This document shows positions 36,064-47,072 of a stretch of 64,000 nucleotides of DNA, piece by piece. The position numbers and the translations under genes were made by a program. Source of the stretch: Erwinia pyrifoliae DSM 12163 (GTDB taxonomy: Bacteria > Pseudomonadota > Gammaproteobacteria > Enterobacterales > Enterobacteriaceae); contig NC_017390.1 in NCBI RefSeq assembly GCF_000026985.1, forward strand, positions 2,301,881 to 2,365,880, in the 5' to 3' direction. The notes beneath the pieces are model-generated. The model made no database searches and had not been told where the DNA came from. It saw only the letters and a list, made by a program, of their open reading frames with translations. The stretch's first letter is position 1. Every line of letters starts with the position of its first letter.

Positions 36064-36927
36064 AGAGGGTTCACAGTTGTGCTGTGCGATCGGCCGGGCA
36101 ATCATCTTCAGCACATTGTGAACCCATTCGGGCACGACCTGACTCGCCAGCCCGTAGTGCTTCTGTTCAAATTCGCTGCCCACCTGGCTCGGTTCCAGAT
36201 TAAGCTCGATGGTGTGCGCCCCCTGCAAGCGGGCCTCGTGCACGAAGCCGGCAGCCGGATAGACGTGGCCAGAGGTGCCGATGGCGACGAAATAATCCGC
36301 TTCAACAATGGCCTGGCCTATTTCGTCCATCTGCAAAGGCATTTCGCCAAACCATACGATATGCGGGCGCAGTACCGACGGGAACTGGCAACAGTGGCAG
36401 CGATCGTTGGGTTTGACATCTTCGTTCCAGTGCAGGGTCTGGCCACTGTTGCTACAGCGTACCTTCAGCAGTTCCCCGTGCATATGGATGACATTGTGGT
36501 TGCCCGCCCGCTCGTGCAGGTTGTCAATATTCTGGGTCACCAGCAGAAAATGGTCGCCCAGCGCCGCTTCCAGTTCCGCCAGCGCCAGATGTGCGGCATT
36601 CGGCTGAACGTCTGGCTGTTGGAGCTGACGACGGCGCTGATTATAGAAATCCTGAACCCGCTGCGGGTTACGGGCGAAGCCTTCAGGCGTGGCCACATCT
36701 TCGACCTTGTGGTCTTCCCATAATCCGTCTGCGGCGCGAAAGGTCTTTATGCCTGACTCCGCAGAGATGCCCGCGCCGGTGAGCACGACAACCCGAGGCA
36801 GTCGATCGCGGGCAATCTCAATATTGCGGTCGCGTTCAAAAATGCGCTGACGGAAACGCTGGTGTACCTGGCGTCGGGTCTTCTTGTAGCGTGCCAGCCT
36901 CAGGCGGCGACGGGGTGTACGCATCAT
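36013..36927 (-). CDS. cobB: NAD-dependent protein deacylase (sirtuin)
   Basis: Removes acyl groups from protein lysines using NAD. The 304 residues contain the NAD-binding [22 protein letters not shown] with the catalytic HGE shortly after, and a cysteine cluster CHCC with an earlier cysteine for zinc. A basic 40-residue N-terminal extension corresponds to the long CobB isoform. The C-terminal 20 residues (after about 284) are not conserved and overlap ydcO on the other strand, a sign of extension by stop-codon loss. Confidence 0.94.
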   Translation of the reverse strand: MMRTPRRRLRLARYKKTRRQVHQRFRQRIFERDRNIEIARDRLPRVVVLTGAGISAESGIKTFRAADGLWEDHKVEDVATPEGFARNPQRVQDFYNQRRRQLQQPDVQPNAAHLALAELEAALGDHFLLVTQNIDNLHERAGNHNVIHMHGELLKVRCSNSGQTLHWNEDVKPNDRCHCCQFPSVLRPHIVWFGEMPLQMDEIGQAIVEADYFVAIGTSGHVYPAAGFVHEARLQGAHTIELNLEPSQVGSEFEQKHYGLASQVVPEWVHNVLKMIARPIAQHNCEPSSAPGRRQDRVGDNAAD

Positions 36928-36935
36928 TAAATCCT

Positions 36936-37847
36936 CTAAACATTCAGGTGCAGGAATGCGGCACCGCGCATTCCTCCTGCGTCTCCATGACGCGCCTTAG
37001 CAAAGCGCGGTGGCCGGGCTATCGGTAACAGATGAGACCTCACCCGTTCTGCCAGACCGTCATACAGCGCATCGAAGTTGGACAAACCGCCGCCCAGAAC
37101 CACCAGGTGCGGATCCAGCAGCGTCAAAATATTGCCTAAACAAACGGCCAGCAGCTCGCAATAACGTTCGGTGTGCGCCAAGGCGTCAGCCTCGCCTTGA
37201 TAATAACGAGCGATAATCTCCGGCGCACTCTGTGCCTGCTGATAAAAATGCTGCCACAGCCAGGAAAATCCGGTTCCTGAGAGATAGCCCTCAATACAAC
37301 CCTGCTTACCGCAGCCACAGGGCAGCAGAGGAATATCATGGCCAAGCACCCGCAGCGCATCTACCGGCAGACGCATATGGCCGAGTTCGCCGACCATATG
37401 GTTACGCCCGGTAACCGGCTTTCCGTCGACTATAAGCCCAGCGCCAACGCCAGTGCCGAGAATAACCCCCAATACTACCGGATAGTCGATGAATTCGTTA
37501 TCCCAGGCTTCGGACAGGGCAAAACAGTTGGCATCATTATCAATACGCACTTCCCGACCAACACGCTCGCTGAGATCGGCCCGTAGCGTACGCCCGCGCG
37601 CCGCCGGGATATTAGCGCTAAACAGCGTACCGTCATCCGCTATCGGCAGCCCCGGTACGCCAATACCCACGCTGCCCCGTGCGCCACAAAAGGCATCTGC
37701 CTGCTGCGTCAGACTTTGCAGTACGGCCAGCAGCTGTGCATAGTCATCTCCTGGCGTGGCAACCCGCTGCTGCCAGATAAGCCGTCGCTGAGCGTCATAC
37801 ACGCCAAGGGCAATTTTACTGCCGCCGACATCAAAACCGTAATACAT
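36936..37847 (-). CDS. nagK: N-acetyl-D-glucosamine kinase
   Basis: ROK-family sugar kinase that phosphorylates N-acetylglucosamine recovered from the cell wall. The 303-residue protein begins [20 protein letters not shown] (phosphate-binding loop), and has the ROK zinc motif [15 protein letters not shown] and the catalytic region NDANCFAL. The ATG at 37847 follows GGAGG by six bases or so. It precedes cobB in the same direction, separated by eight bases, forming an operon after lolCDE. Confidence 0.95.
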   Translation of the reverse strand: MYYGFDVGGSKIALGVYDAQRRLIWQQRVATPGDDYAQLLAVLQSLTQQADAFCGARGSVGIGVPGLPIADDGTLFSANIPAARGRTLRADLSERVGREVRIDNDANCFALSEAWDNEFIDYPVVLGVILGTGVGAGLIVDGKPVTGRNHMVGELGHMRLPVDALRVLGHDIPLLPCGCGKQGCIEGYLSGTGFSWLWQHFYQQAQSAPEIIARYYQGEADALAHTERYCELLAVCLGNILTLLDPHLVVLGGGLSNFDALYDGLAERVRSHLLPIARPPRFAKARHGDAGGMRGAAFLHLNV

Positions 37848-37861
37848 CTCACCTCCTGTGC

Positions 37862-39106
37862 TTACTGGCCGCTGAGCACCCTGGCCGGGTCGATACGGCT
37901 GGCGCGGCGAGCGGGGTACCAGCTGGCGATCAGACTGAGCACCAGCGATGTCAACAGTACGGCAACAACATCGCGCCATTGCAGTTCAGAGGGCAGAAAA
38001 TCAATAAAATAGATATCACCGGAGAGGAATTGGTAGCCCGTTACCGCTTCAATCGCGTGCATGATGGGCGTCAGATTAACGGCAGCCAGTACCCCAACCA
38101 CGACGCCACTGACGCTGCCCAACAGCCCGGCCAGCAGTCCGTACCAGACAAAAATGGCGCGAATAAGGCCATCTTTAGCCCCCAAAGTGCGCAGTACCGC
38201 AATATCGCTGCTCTTATCTTTCACTGCCATCACCAGCGTGGACACGATATTAAAGCAGGCAACGCCGATCACCAGCACCATTGCCAGATACATAATCGCG
38301 CGGATCATCTGAATGTCGCGATACATATATCCGTAGGTGCCGATCCAGCTACGAATATAAACGTAAGAATGCGTCACTTCCCCGGCCTGGCGCACCACGG
38401 CAGCCGCGTTGAACGGATCGTTGGCTTTGATGGCAATACCCGTCACATTTTCCCCCATGCCCAGCAGCTGTTGGGCATCGTCCAACGGTACCAAGGCCAG
38501 GCTGTGATCGAGCATGCCGCTGAGTTTAAGCACGCCGGCCACCTGCAAACGCACGCGCTTAGGCTGCAGCAATTTGTGGCCAGCATCGCTGTTGGGGATC
38601 ATCACTGTCAGCCATTCGCCCTGTTTTAGCTTAAGGCTGTCTGCCACCCCTTGTCCCAGCAGGATCTGCTGCTTACCCGGCGCGAAACTTTGCCACGCAT
38701 GCCCCTGTACGTAAGATGGCAACGCGCTAAGACGGCTTTCCAGCTGTGGATCAATCCCTTTTACCTGAACCGCCTGTAGCTTGCTGCCGCTTTCAATCAG
38801 CCCGGTAAAATTAATATAGGGTGCCGCTGCCGCCACGCCGGGAACCTGTGCGATCTTCGGTAACAGCGCCTGCCATCCGGTGAACGGCTGGTTAACGGGT
38901 TCGATTTCGCCATGCGGAACCACCGCCAGAATGCGCTGGTTGAGTTCACGTTCAAATCCGTTCATTGCGCTCAGGCCGATGATCAATACGGCAACGCCCA
39001 GCGCAATGCCCACGGTTGAGATCGCCGAGATCAGCGATACCATGCCGCCGCGCCGCCGGCCCCGGCTGAAGCGCAAACCCAGCAATAATGAAAGAGATCC
39101 CGCCAT
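37862..39106 (-). CDS. lolE: Lipoprotein-releasing system permease LolE
   Basis: Membrane subunit of LolCDE, which extracts lipoproteins from the inner membrane for transfer to LolA. It has 414 residues: one N-terminal span (about 25-48), a large periplasmic domain, and three C-terminal spans (about 270-290, 318-345, 380-400), the MacB/FtsX-like topology. Start codon overlaps the lolD stop (TGATG). Together lolC, lolD and lolE form one operon with nagK and cobB downstream. Confidence 0.96.
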   Translation of the reverse strand: MAGSLSLLLGLRFSRGRRRGGMVSLISAISTVGIALGVAVLIIGLSAMNGFERELNQRILAVVPHGEIEPVNQPFTGWQALLPKIAQVPGVAAAAPYINFTGLIESGSKLQAVQVKGIDPQLESRLSALPSYVQGHAWQSFAPGKQQILLGQGVADSLKLKQGEWLTVMIPNSDAGHKLLQPKRVRLQVAGVLKLSGMLDHSLALVPLDDAQQLLGMGENVTGIAIKANDPFNAAAVVRQAGEVTHSYVYIRSWIGTYGYMYRDIQMIRAIMYLAMVLVIGVACFNIVSTLVMAVKDKSSDIAVLRTLGAKDGLIRAIFVWYGLLAGLLGSVSGVVVGVLAAVNLTPIMHAIEAVTGYQFLSGDIYFIDFLPSELQWRDVVAVLLTSLVLSLIASWYPARRASRIDPARVLSGQ

Positions 39107-39810
39107 CAGAAACGTCCTGCCAGTTTCACCTGTTCGCTGAGCTGACCGTCACGCATCTCCATCTGACGCGGCAGACGTTTGGCCAGATGCAGATCGTGGG
39201 TGACCACCAAAAAAGCCGTACCCTGCCGCTGATTCAATTCATTTAACAGATCGAAAATGGCATCAGCGTTACGAGCATCAAGATTGCCGGTCGGCTCATC
39301 GGCCAGCACCAGGCGCGGGTTATTGACCAGCGCACGAGCAATCGCCACGCGCTGGCGCTCGCCTCCGGAGAGTTCAGACGGGCGATGCGCCGCACGATGC
39401 TCAAGACCGACTGCTTTCAGCATTTGCGCCGCCCGTTCTTGTGCCTGAGTCCTGGCGGTTTTCGCGATCAGCAGCGGCATAGCCACATTTTCCAACGCGC
39501 TGAAATCGGGTAGCAGATGGTGAAACTGGTAGATAAAGCCCAGCTCCCGGTTACGCAATCCGGCTTTTGCCGCAGAGGACATGGCGTTGAGTGAGCTGCC
39601 GTCGAACCGCACATCGCCAGAGCTTGGCGTATCCAGGCCGCCCAGCAGATGCATCAGGGTGCTCTTTCCCGAGCCGGAACTGCCGACAATGGCCATCATT
39701 TCACCTGGCTGAACCTCGAAGGTGACATTGCGCAAGACCTCGGTCTGCACGCTGCCTTCCTGATAGCGCTTGCACAGGTTGTCGCACTGCAACAGGATCT
39801 TGTTACTCAT
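39106..39810 (-). CDS. lolD: Lipoprotein-releasing system ATPase LolD
   Basis: ATP-binding cassette subunit of LolCDE, 234 residues. Walker A is GSSGSGKST (about 42-50), the ABC signature [15 protein letters not shown], and Walker [13 protein letters not shown]. The LolD-specific [15 protein letters not shown] region before the Q-loop is visible as [16 protein letters not shown]. The ATG at 39810 overlaps the end of lolC by eight bases, which decides the start over a longer frame. Confidence 0.97.
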   Translation of the reverse strand: MSNKILLQCDNLCKRYQEGSVQTEVLRNVTFEVQPGEMMAIVGSSGSGKSTLMHLLGGLDTPSSGDVRFDGSSLNAMSSAAKAGLRNRELGFIYQFHHLLPDFSALENVAMPLLIAKTARTQAQERAAQMLKAVGLEHRAAHRPSELSGGERQRVAIARALVNNPRLVLADEPTGNLDARNADAIFDLLNELNQRQGTAFLVVTHDLHLAKRLPRQMEMRDGQLSEQVKLAGRF

Positions 39811-41002
39811 AGCGTAAAGCCTCTGCGGGTTGAACGGCGGCGGCGCGCCAGGATGGATAGAGTGTCGACAGCAGTGCCACGACGATCGCGGTGACGGTAA
39901 TCGTGGCAACCTTTGCCAGAGAAATCTCAACCGGTAATGCCCCCCCCTCAAGGAAAGTGCCAATCACCGGCATCAGGTTATCAAGCTGGCTGGCCAGCAA
40001 CACGCCCAGCAGTGCACCGAGCAGCGAACCGACAATGCCGGCCGTCGCCCCCTGCACCATAAACAGCGCGACAATTTGCCGACGCGTCAGCCCCTGAGTT
40101 TGCAGGATAGCCACTTCACCTTGTTTCTCCATGATCAGCAGACCCAGTGAAGTCACAATATTGAAAGCAGCCACGGCGACGATCAGGCTGAGCAGCAGCC
40201 CCATCATATTTTTTTCCATTTTAACCGCCTGGAACAGTTCGCCTTTACGCTCACGCCAGTCTTTCCACACCAGCGATTCAGGTAAGGCCTGCTGGCTGGT
40301 GCTGTCGACCTGCAACGGTTTGTCCAGCCACAGACGCCAGCCGGTAATATTGCCTGCCGGGTAGCGCATCAGGCGTGAGGCATCCTGCTGATTGACAAGA
40401 ATCTGATAACCATCGACATCGCTGTTAGCGGAGAAAGTTCCGATCACGGTGAACAGCCGCTGGCTGGGAATGCGCCCCATCGGTGTAAACTGGCTGGCGG
40501 AGGGCACCATCAGGCGCACTTGTTCACCCGTCTTTAGCCCGAGCTGACCTGCCAGCTGCTCGCCGACGATCACATTATACTGGCCGGATCGCAGCTGCTG
40601 CTGCTTCACGTTAATCAAAAACGGCTTTAGCGGGTCGGCTTCATCAGGGTTAATCCCCAACATGACGCCGACGCCAACGCTGCCAGCGCTCTGCATGACC
40701 ACTTCACCGGTGGTCAACGGCGTGATGCGGCTAACTCCGGACAGATGCAGGCTGCTGGCAGGCATCTGCTGGGGGTTGATGAAACCCGAATCGCTGGTAA
40801 CCAACGCCTGAGGCATTAAACCTAACGTATTTTTTTCCAGCTGATGTTCCAGACCATTCATCACCGACAACACGGTGACCAGTGCCATCACGCCCAGCGT
40901 AATACCGATGGCCGAAAGCCAGGAGACAAACCGCCCGAAACGGTCTGAGCCACGCCCGCGCATGTAGCGCAGGCCAATAAATAAGGCGACAGGTTGATAC
41001 AT
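39803..41002 (-). CDS. lolC: Lipoprotein-releasing system permease LolC
   Basis: Membrane subunit that contacts LolA. It has 399 residues, starting [20 protein letters not shown], with the same topology as LolE: first span near 25-48 and three C-terminal spans. LolC and LolE here are clearly paralogous in their ends ([20 protein letters not shown]). It is the first gene of the operon; the promoter should lie in the following 580-base gap. Confidence 0.96.
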   Translation of the reverse strand: MYQPVALFIGLRYMRGRGSDRFGRFVSWLSAIGITLGVMALVTVLSVMNGLEHQLEKNTLGLMPQALVTSDSGFINPQQMPASSLHLSGVSRITPLTTGEVVMQSAGSVGVGVMLGINPDEADPLKPFLINVKQQQLRSGQYNVIVGEQLAGQLGLKTGEQVRLMVPSASQFTPMGRIPSQRLFTVIGTFSANSDVDGYQILVNQQDASRLMRYPAGNITGWRLWLDKPLQVDSTSQQALPESLVWKDWRERKGELFQAVKMEKNMMGLLLSLIVAVAAFNIVTSLGLLIMEKQGEVAILQTQGLTRRQIVALFMVQGATAGIVGSLLGALLGVLLASQLDNLMPVIGTFLEGGALPVEISLAKVATITVTAIVVALLSTLYPSWRAAAVQPAEALRYE

Positions 41003-41587
41003 GGCATCCGTCTTTTGTTATGGCAGTAAACAATTGCAGGGGATGATAAAGGTTAGCACCGCTTTATGGAACCACTAAGCCTCTGACTTTGCGCATTGTT
41101 TCGTCAGCAGCTGAAAAATTCCCCTAAATATGTCAAAACCAACTGCATAGAGCCGCCCTGCCGCCCGGTTGAGCATCATCTGCTTAAAACCTGAACAGTG
41201 TGGCGGAGATAACGCCCGCGTAAAATCACCACCTCCCTGATAAGGTTAATCTGGAATTAAGATAATCTGGCGCATAGTCCGCTCTTTTATTCGCTCGATC
41301 CTCTTTTATGGGTTATATGTTGCAATGCAATACATCAAGGCTCTGCAGTAGAGCATATGAGAATCGTTAACGTTAATAGTGACTTAATGACTCTTGTTGC
41401 GTGAGCAAAAATGACATCCTGGCCATTAGGTAAAATATCGATAAATTTTCCGCAACCGGGCGTCACGCCTCCTTTAAACCCGTAATTTCACGCTATTTAA
41501 CTCATATCGTTATGTGGCAAACCCCACAGCCAGCCGTAAGCCGGCCGGCCGGTGAGCGATTTATTTTTACCGTCCTGAGCCTGAAAG
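41003..41587. other. Intergenic region between lolC and the diguanylate cyclase
   Basis: This 585-base stretch must hold the divergent promoters of lolCDE and the cyclase gene. No open frame with coding character and no clear hairpin with a T-run is visible. A TATGAGAATCGTTAACGTTAATAG stretch near 41357 contains a GTTAACGTTAA repeat, of unknown meaning. Confidence 0.4.
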
Positions 41588-42982
41588 ATGCCAAATAATA
41601 CTTATCACCTTAGTCGGGCCATCATGCTATTTACCCTTGCCATGCTGCTGTCGAGTATCGGCCTCGAGTCACGTCATTTTGCCTCGCTGTCACTATTCTG
41701 GCCCTGTAATGCCGTATTTCTCGGACTGCTGGTTCGCTTTCCTTCGCTGGACAAATCGGGCAACCTGCTGGTGCTTTATATGGGCATGTTGTGCGCCGAA
41801 CTCTGTTTTGGCAACGACATAATGGTGGCCATTGGGCTGAATGCCGCCAACATTGTGTTTATTACCACCGCGCGTTGGGTGCTGCTTACCCTGTACTTCA
41901 GGCGCACGTTTACCCGTCGTTTGCAGGCTCTGTTGCACCTGTTTCCGGCATCACTGCTCGGAGCGGCAGCATGTGCGGTGGTTGGAGCCGTCGTCAGCCA
42001 GCACTACTTTGACGATGATCTGGTCAAAGCCTGGTCCTCGTGGTTTTCCGAACAGATGTCGACCTCAATTTTGCTGTTGCCGCTGATGATTAGCCTGCCG
42101 CGCCGTCAGCAGCTGCCGCAGCTTGCCGCAGCGCTGCGCGACAGCAGCGTTTTGCCTCTGCTGACGCTGATCGTGACAATCGTCAGTGCAATTTGGTTGG
42201 GTGGGGGTGGCAGTCTGCTGTTCCCCCTGCCCGCGTTGCTATGGTGCGCCATCAGCTATCCGCTCTTTGTCACCTGTTTTCTGACCATGCTGACCGGTAT
42301 TAGCGAAATTATATTGGTGGCAGGCAATGTATTGAATATTCAGGGTAAGGGTGATCTGTTTCGCATCGACAGCTTGTCCTCTGCACGCCTCGGCGTGGCG
42401 GCCATGCTGATCGGTCCGCTGATTGTCAGCCTGAGCACGCTTTCTAATAAAAAGCTGGTGGCACGCATTACCCGGCGTGCTGATTATGACTTTTTAACCG
42501 GTGCGCTGACACGCAGCGGTCTCTCAACAAAACTGGATTCACTGGTTACCGGGCGCAACCGGCAACAGGGATTTATCGGCGCAGCGCTAGTGATTGATAT
42601 CGACCGTTTCAAGGATATCAATGACACTTGGGGCCATGCTGCGGGGGACTACGTACTGGCAAAAACCGCTGAGTGTCTTCGTGAAGGGCTATCACCATCG
42701 ACGCTGGTTTGTCGTATGGGCGGGGAAGAGTTTTTGATTTTGATCCAGGGGATGACGCAGCCTCGCTCGTCACTGTTGGCCAATCGCCTGCGGCAAAACG
42801 TTGAAAACAACAAGATTATTTTTAACGGTCACGATTTGAGTGTGACGGTCAGTATTGGCATCAGCTCGCTTAACATCAGCAACGTGAACAGCCTTGACGA
42901 GTCGATTATGCGCGCCGACGAACAGCTCTATATTGCCAAGAGTAGCGGGCGTAATCAGGTACGACCCGAATTTGTGCTGTAA
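41588..42982 (+). CDS. Diguanylate cyclase, MASE1-GGDEF
   Basis: Makes cyclic di-GMP, which in Erwinia promotes exopolysaccharide and reduces motility. The 464 residues have an N-terminal membrane sensor of the MASE1 type (about eight hydrophobic segments to residue 290) and a GGDEF domain with the active-site GGEEF at 378-382 and DYDFLTGALTRSGL and DIDRFKDINDTWGHAAGD earlier. The autoinhibitory RxxD site normally found just before the active motif is absent (the region reads SPSTLVCRM), so product inhibition may be lacking. A hairpin GCCAACCC/GGGTTGGC follows the stop. Confidence 0.92.
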   Translation: MPNNTYHLSRAIMLFTLAMLLSSIGLESRHFASLSLFWPCNAVFLGLLVRFPSLDKSGNLLVLYMGMLCAELCFGNDIMVAIGLNAANIVFITTARWVLLTLYFRRTFTRRLQALLHLFPASLLGAAACAVVGAVVSQHYFDDDLVKAWSSWFSEQMSTSILLLPLMISLPRRQQLPQLAAALRDSSVLPLLTLIVTIVSAIWLGGGGSLLFPLPALLWCAISYPLFVTCFLTMLTGISEIILVAGNVLNIQGKGDLFRIDSLSSARLGVAAMLIGPLIVSLSTLSNKKLVARITRRADYDFLTGALTRSGLSTKLDSLVTGRNRQQGFIGAALVIDIDRFKDINDTWGHAAGDYVLAKTAECLREGLSPSTLVCRMGGEEFLILIQGMTQPRSSLLANRLRQNVENNKIIFNGHDLSVTVSIGISSLNISNVNSLDESIMRADEQLYIAKSSGRNQVRPEFVL

Positions 42983-43092
42983 TGATGCCAACCCGCACGC
43001 CACGGGTTGGCTTTGTAGAGTAACAACTGCCGATCATTTTAGGTAAGCCCGGTAAAAGGGGAGAGTTAACGCGGTCGATATTCGCTCACCTC

Positions 43093-44841
43093 TTAATAAT
43101 AGGCAATTTTGCGATCGATTCCGTTCAGGTTAACCATCATGTAGCCGCTGGGCGTCAGATCGGTGGGTGTGCTTGCCGTGGCGGTGGCGATTGTCAGTAT
43201 GCCTTTCTCATTCGCCCCGACTCCCGCCAGCCCGTTATGCAAGCTCATACGCGCTGCCGGAGATACCGTGCCTATGGTGGTAAGATCGGCAACTTCGTCC
43301 AGATCCGAAGTAAATAACGAACATACCCCGGACTCAAAGCGCGTTGGCCCGGTCGATGTCAGATTAAACAGGCTATCGCCACTGTTAGCTTTGAGTTTCA
43401 CCCAAATCTCCGATGTGGTAGTACCAACGCGGTTGTATTTGATGTCGAGCACCGCCGGTAAACCATAATGGCGGATGTCGGCGTAGATCGCCTTAGCACA
43501 GCGATAGATAGCAAGATAGCTGGTGCCTGAAGACATCGCCGTGACAGGATTACCGGCGACCCCGTTGATTTCTTCATTAGTGAGTTTGCCAGTCATCTCA
43601 ACAATCCACTGCTGGTTCTCTTTCGGCATAAAAACCTTGCCCAACTTATACCACTTATCGCAGCCAGAATTATTGGTTATCCGGTAGCCACTGTGCCATC
43701 CCACACGCAGAGTCCCGGTCATCTGGGTACCAAAACTTTCATCCCGGCGCCAGCCAGTTTCAAAACCGGACAACCAGCGGTCGGTGGTGTTGTTCAGACT
43801 TACGGATCCACCTGATTGCAGGTTGAGCTGCCTTATTTGCACGCGTGCATTGTCCAGAATCAACGGGTTGGCGCAGTCTTCCAGACTGAGTGCGTCAATC
43901 AACCACTGGCCATTGTTCAGGTCACCGGGGAAACGGGTATGTTTAATCCAGACATTACGCAGGATGCCCTGGGTCACGCGCGGCATCATCAAAGTTGCAT
44001 CACTAAAGCCATGCTGAAAGTTAGCGTTTGACAGTTCTATCGCCGTTGAGTGATCCCAGGCACCGTTCGCGCTGTTTGACCAGCCGACCTCGATGACCCG
44101 GCCGTAGGTGTTATTGGTGTAGATATGATCGATCCTGGTGTCCAAAGTATCCAGTAATTTGAATACCGTTCCGCCGTTGTTTTGAGCACGAAAACAGGTA
44201 ACCTGAACGTCTTCTCCCGCGACGATGGTGTTTTCAAAAAACGGTTGTTGATTACTGCACATTTCAGCCGATATGGCTCTCTGATTAACGTTGATGTCTG
44301 CATCTGCCCGGCCGTCCCAGCTCATTCCTGCGATCACGGTACGCCGCGCCTGAACCTTGAACACGGGCGTGGCTGACATGTCAGAGATAATCGTGGTACG
44401 CGGTGTTAGCCCCTGTGAACTATCGTCGCCGTAAAGACTAAACAAGCGTATTTCACTGGCGGACAGGTCGATGGGATGGATTAAGAAATTGCCGGCAGGA
44501 AATCGCACTCCCATCTTATCGCCCTCGCCATGGACGCTTTTCGACCAGCTCAACATGCGTTTACAGGCCGTGCTGTCATCCGTGACGCCGTCACCTTTAG
44601 CGCCAAAGTGGTAGATATTCAGCTCTTCTATGCTATTACTGACGCGACTCCAATAAAAACCATGACCCACGGCCAACGTACCGCCATCATCTGCTGGTAG
44701 CACTGAAGAGTGGGTGCCGATAAAATGACCTCCACCGTGGAAGCTGTCGCCCTCATCGTGATAACGGGTTAATAGCGCAATTTCAGCAGATTCAGTCGGC
44801 TCGGTGGTCCGTAATTCAGCGAAAGAGTTAACTTCGATCAT
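43093..44841 (-). CDS. Tailspike/EPS depolymerase-like beta-helix protein
   Basis: A 582-residue protein with a phage tailspike-like right-handed beta-helix: the region IYHFGAKGDGVTDDSTACKR (about 77-96) is the pectate-lyase-3 entry motif, and the body is rich in short strand repeats with Asn and Gly. There is no signal peptide. GGAGG seven bases before the ATG at 44841 sets the start. Related chromosomal proteins in Pantoea and Erwinia (WceF type) trim the capsular polysaccharide; phage versions degrade it. It stands alone, 460 bases downstream of an orphan Q-like gene on the same strand. Role in capsule processing is inference. Confidence 0.72.
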   Translation of the reverse strand: MIEVNSFAELRTTEPTESAEIALLTRYHDEGDSFHGGGHFIGTHSSVLPADDGGTLAVGHGFYWSRVSNSIEELNIYHFGAKGDGVTDDSTACKRMLSWSKSVHGEGDKMGVRFPAGNFLIHPIDLSASEIRLFSLYGDDSSQGLTPRTTIISDMSATPVFKVQARRTVIAGMSWDGRADADINVNQRAISAEMCSNQQPFFENTIVAGEDVQVTCFRAQNNGGTVFKLLDTLDTRIDHIYTNNTYGRVIEVGWSNSANGAWDHSTAIELSNANFQHGFSDATLMMPRVTQGILRNVWIKHTRFPGDLNNGQWLIDALSLEDCANPLILDNARVQIRQLNLQSGGSVSLNNTTDRWLSGFETGWRRDESFGTQMTGTLRVGWHSGYRITNNSGCDKWYKLGKVFMPKENQQWIVEMTGKLTNEEINGVAGNPVTAMSSGTSYLAIYRCAKAIYADIRHYGLPAVLDIKYNRVGTTTSEIWVKLKANSGDSLFNLTSTGPTRFESGVCSLFTSDLDEVADLTTIGTVSPAARMSLHNGLAGVGANEKGILTIATATASTPTDLTPSGYMMVNLNGIDRKIAYY

Positions 44842-45300
44842 AATAACCTCCAGGACAATGCGCACCCGCGCAGCGCCTTATTCAGGATAAATTAAATGGT
44901 TAGGTTAATTCAGCTTTTAATAGTGGTGCGATATCTTTATGTCATGCGCTGCCGGACAGGGGACGCACACATATAAACACTTCCAGCCATGTTGACAGCA
45001 CGGCTGTGGATATCAGCACAAAAAACACCAACATGTATATACCACCCCATGAAACCTGTATGAATACAAATACAGGATCTCATGCAGGGTATTCTGCCCG
45101 CTTACATCAACATTCCAGTCAATTCCTTTTCTAACCGCCCGATGACAAAGCCTTAGATCGCCAAAATAATAAGAATCTGACCCTGACTGCCAGAAAAATT
45201 CGATGTTAATAGCCTATAACGGAAATTGCGTACGCATTCAAATAGAAGAAAAATAATTGATAAATCGCTATATGACCGCCTGAATCCGATGGGTTATCAA
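44842..45300. other. Gap between orphan Q-like gene and tailspike gene
   Basis: No gene is evident in this 459-base, rather A/T-rich stretch. It contains a short inverted repeat CCTGTAT...ATACAGG near 45055-45076 and must carry the promoter or leader of the tailspike gene. No strong terminator with a T-run was recognised. Confidence 0.4.
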
Positions 45301-45669
45301 TCAGGTATTTTCGCATTCCAGCTCACATTCAAGCGCAGTTAACACGCCACAGACAAAGCCCTCCGCAGTCTGTAGTTTCTTACGAATTGTTCCGTCCGCG
45401 CAGCGGCGTCTGCGGGCAATTGAACGCAGTGAAATCAGATAAAGATAGTGGGCGACCAGAATATCATGTTGCTCTTTAGACTCCATCGCCAACCGACTAA
45501 TACAGCTATCAAGGATGATGCCATCACCATCACTGCATTGCAGCCTGTTGCCACCATGATGAGTAATCAACCCTCTGAATCCAGATGCGACCGAGGCATA
45601 CCCCAGCCGACGCTCGCCGGACGATGCCCAGGCTCCCCAACGCTGAAGTAGTAGTTTGATGTTTCGCAT
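45301..45669 (-). CDS. Orphan Q-like antitermination protein
   Basis: A 122-residue protein starting MRNIKLLLQRWGAWASSGER, alignable with the prophage Q at 9690-10061 along its length: RWG-W near the start, LGYASVASGFRGLI, then IILDSCISRL, HYLYLISLRSIARRRR and GTIRKKLQTAEGFVCGVL. No other phage genes surround it. The start at 45669 gives the conserved N-terminus. It lies upstream of the tailspike-like gene in the same direction, so it could control it by antitermination; that is inference. Confidence 0.8.
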   Translation of the reverse strand: MRNIKLLLQRWGAWASSGERRLGYASVASGFRGLITHHGGNRLQCSDGDGIILDSCISRLAMESKEQHDILVAHYLYLISLRSIARRRRCADGTIRKKLQTAEGFVCGVLTALECELECENT

Positions 45670-46245
45670 AGAGTGCTCCTGGCTTGATGACTGACGCAGC
45701 CAACACACAGCTGACTGCCCCACCAGCTAAAATATTGATTCAGACACCCGCAGCAGCGCTGACCAAACGGGCGGCCTTGCGGTTAACAGACCAAAGCAAC
45801 TGATTCGCTTTTTAAGCATCAACGCTGCCTGCCGACAAACAGTGCAACCTGAAACTCGCGCCAGGGTTAATAACATCATCTGAGGCACAATGTTTGTGCT
45901 TCTATTATCCCGGTCACGACCGCCGCTTTACTGAACGCAATGACATCCAGCCAGCATCCCGGACACCTGATACTTCCCTATCTCAGCACGCTTGTTAATT
46001 TTTCCTGTATAACACCGTGCAATAGCTAAATCTATAGCAGGTCACGTTTATAGCAAAAAGTATCAATTTTTTCATAGCCGCGAGTGATTTATTTAAGTGA
46101 ATCAGGGTAAATTCAATTTTTGAAATTTGTTAATAGGGTTGTGGCGGCTACTTATTGATGAAAAGGGCTGTTACTTTCGGCCACGGATATTTCAAAAAAT
46201 GTTGGTCTCGCGGGCGGGATCTGTCAGCACGGTTTTTATCAGGCT

Positions 46246-46286
46246 CTTATCCCGTTATTGGTTATATTACTCAATAACGGGATAAG
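46246..46286. other. Perfect 15-base inverted repeat in a gene-poor region
   Basis: CTTATCCCGTTATTG (46246-46260) and CAATAACGGGATAAG (46272-46286) with an 11-base loop. No T-run follows on either side. The surrounding 45.67-46.62 kb has no convincing gene. It may be an operator for a dimeric regulator or an RNA hairpin. Confidence 0.5.
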
Positions 46287-46618
46287 TCTTAAACCTGAGC
46301 AGGGTTAATACTGTTAATAACAGAAAATTTAAACGTGCTGTTACTTCAGAAGTTCACCGACGGGAATAACCTAACGGTGATAAGTAAATAGTCGTCATGG
46401 TTTGATGCGCCGTTTGATTGCACTTAGCCTGGAGTGAATTCGGCGAGTGAGAAGTGAATACTTGCGGACAGGTGTTACATGATCGAATGAAATATCACCA
46501 GGGGATGACGGGAGTCAGGAATCTGACAATACCGATGTTGTTTTGACTTATTGCATCATTTTAGTGGTGGCGATGAGGCAAAAAAGAAAACAACAGCCGC
46601 ATCAAGCGGCCTGTCGGG

Positions 46619-46840
46619 TTAACACACGCTTTCGCTGTCACTGTCATCACTCTGTAAGGACTCGATAAACTTTCGTTGTTCTAAAGTGAGTCGCCAACCT
46701 TCCAAATCGGGTGCTGCCGATGTTTTATCTTGCCTGGCAACATCCTGCATGGGTGAATGACCGTCATCCAAATCGTCAGCAGATTTGATTTTGTTATCCA
46801 TAAACTCTGTTACCGAACATTGTTCAGAAAGAGAGCGCAA
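46619..46840 (-). CDS. Small acidic ORF, unknown
   Basis: A 73-codon frame (or 60 from the inner ATG at 46801, MDNKIKSADDLDDGHSP) with an acidic, Ser/Asp-rich tail ending DDSDSESVC. It has a helical middle WRLTLEQRKFIESLQ. No family is recognised, and no strong ribosome site is seen. It could be a species-specific protein or a chance frame. Confidence 0.35.
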   Translation of the reverse strand: MRSLSEQCSVTEFMDNKIKSADDLDDGHSPMQDVARQDKTSAAPDLEGWRLTLEQRKFIESLQSDDSDSESVC

Positions 46841-47072
46841 CCCGCAACGGCACCTTAGCCGTTGACCTGACTGGACGTTTCTCTCACTGAATACGTTCCG
46901 GTCTCCCTGTATAATTTGACAAGTTCCATTTTAGGATTTTTCCGCACGGTTATAAGTTAATTGTTCTAATGTTTAATAAGGCAAGGATAAACTGCGGGAG
47001 GCGAAAAGCCTTATGCAGTACAAATCAGCTCGGCGAGGTTACTGGCCTGGTTTGCAGCGGCCACTTCATGGC

